DNA from: an uncultured Paracoccaceae bacterium
GTDB lineage: Bacteria; Pseudomonadota; Alphaproteobacteria; Rhodobacterales; Rhodobacteraceae
Assembly (NCBI GenBank): GCA_937952085.1
Contig: CALFYQ010000042.1
Span: forward strand, 1-6,573
Reading direction: 5' to 3'
DNA length: 6,573 bases
Under the pieces are notes generated by a model. The model saw only the letters and a program-made list of their open reading frames with translations, searched no databases and had not been told where the DNA came from. This document shows, piece by piece, positions 6,321 through 6,573 of this stretch (its first letter is position 1; the number at the start of each line of letters is the position of its first letter). The position numbers and the translations under genes were made by a program.

Positions 6321-6573
6321 CCAGCGACATCTCCGCCGCCGTCGAAACTTTCCTCACGGAACACCCCGACATCGAGTTCGTCGAGCTGGTCTGGCCCGAC
6401 ATGAACGGCGTGATGCGGGGAAAATGGCTCCCGATCTCGGAAATCTCCCGGCTGGCGAGCGGCGGGCAGCGGCTCCCCGCCTCGACCTACGCGCTCGACA
6501 TCTTCAGCCAGGACACCGACGCCGACGGCCTCGCGCTGAAGATCGGCGACCCGGACGGCATCGCGCACCCCCT
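6317..6573 (+). CDS. Glutamine synthetase-family protein, probable gamma-glutamylputrescine synthetase (PuuA-like), N-terminal part
   Basis: N-terminal 85 residues of an ATP-dependent glutamate-amine ligase; the catalytic domain and 3' end lie beyond the window. The visible part is the beta-grasp domain: FVELVWPDMNGVMRGKWLP (about residues 20-38, with the D-x-NG-x-x-RGK signature), then QRLPASTYALDIF and LKIGDPDG. This order resembles E. coli PuuA (YVDVLLTDLNGCFRGKRIP, then FPASVFAMDI and MGEPD) more than housekeeping GlnA. No nearby upstream ATG or GTG fits this frame. The first in-frame ATG, at about 6401, falls inside the conserved DMNG motif, so the start is best placed at TTG 6317, which overlaps the agmatinase stop as TTGA. 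Translational coupling to agmatinase is therefore likely. The upstream enzyme makes putrescine, the PuuA substrate, which supports the assignment. Alphaproteobacteria carry several paralogues acting on other amines, so the substrate is not certain. Confidence 0.82.
   Translation, partial: MTSDISAAVETFLTEHPDIEFVELVWPDMNGVMRGKWLPISEISRLASGGQRLPASTYALDIFSQDTDADGLALKIGDPDGIAHP

Noticed and set aside
1..6573. CRISPR array, tRNA, rRNA, insertion sequence or toxin-antitoxin pair
   Set aside because: No regularly spaced repeats, cloverleaf sequence, transposase motifs or small gene pair are visible. Nearly all of the window is accounted for by five coding regions.

Overview
The window is very GC-rich and reads like the chromosome of an alphaproteobacterium. 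The codon usage is strongly GC-biased, and the FtsK, agmatinase and glutamine synthetase-family proteins all look proteobacterial. A closer placement (Rhodobacterales or Hyphomicrobiales-like) is only an impression. All five genes lie on the + strand. The first and last are cut by the window edges.

Layout: (1) positions 1-996 hold the C-terminal part of the DNA translocase FtsK, from just after where Walker A should lie to the gamma DNA-reading domain. (2) A 131-bp gap follows, with a GC-rich hairpin at the ftsK stop codon, a 10-bp perfect palindrome, and a good ribosome-binding site for the next gene. (3) Positions 1128-2456 encode an exported protein with a short TPR domain and a C-terminal outer-membrane beta-barrel ending in Phe. 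This is the architecture of the Slam (surface lipoprotein assembly modifier, DUF560) family. (4) Eleven bases later, positions 2468-5353 encode a 961-residue exported protein. It has an N-terminal FecR domain, a low-complexity Pro/Glu/Gly linker, a long unassigned beta-rich middle, and a C-terminal module like the TbpB-type barrel of Slam cargo. (5) After 19 bp comes a complete agmatinase (speB). (6) Overlapping the speB stop by 4 nt is the start of a glutamine synthetase-family gene, most like gamma-glutamylputrescine synthetase (PuuA), cut by the right edge.

The genes form two functional groups. The TPR/barrel protein and the FecR/barrel protein look like a transporter and its dedicated cargo, a candidate type XI (Slam-type) secretion pair. 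The cargo is unusual because it carries a FecR domain and its signal peptide has no lipobox cysteine. The second group is polyamine metabolism: agmatinase converts agmatine to putrescine, and a PuuA-like enzyme would glutamylate putrescine for catabolism. The close spacing leaves open whether the groups share a transcript, although a hairpin lies between them. The secretion pair is the most interesting part of the window. Its assignment rests on domain architecture and remembered family motifs, not on a database search.
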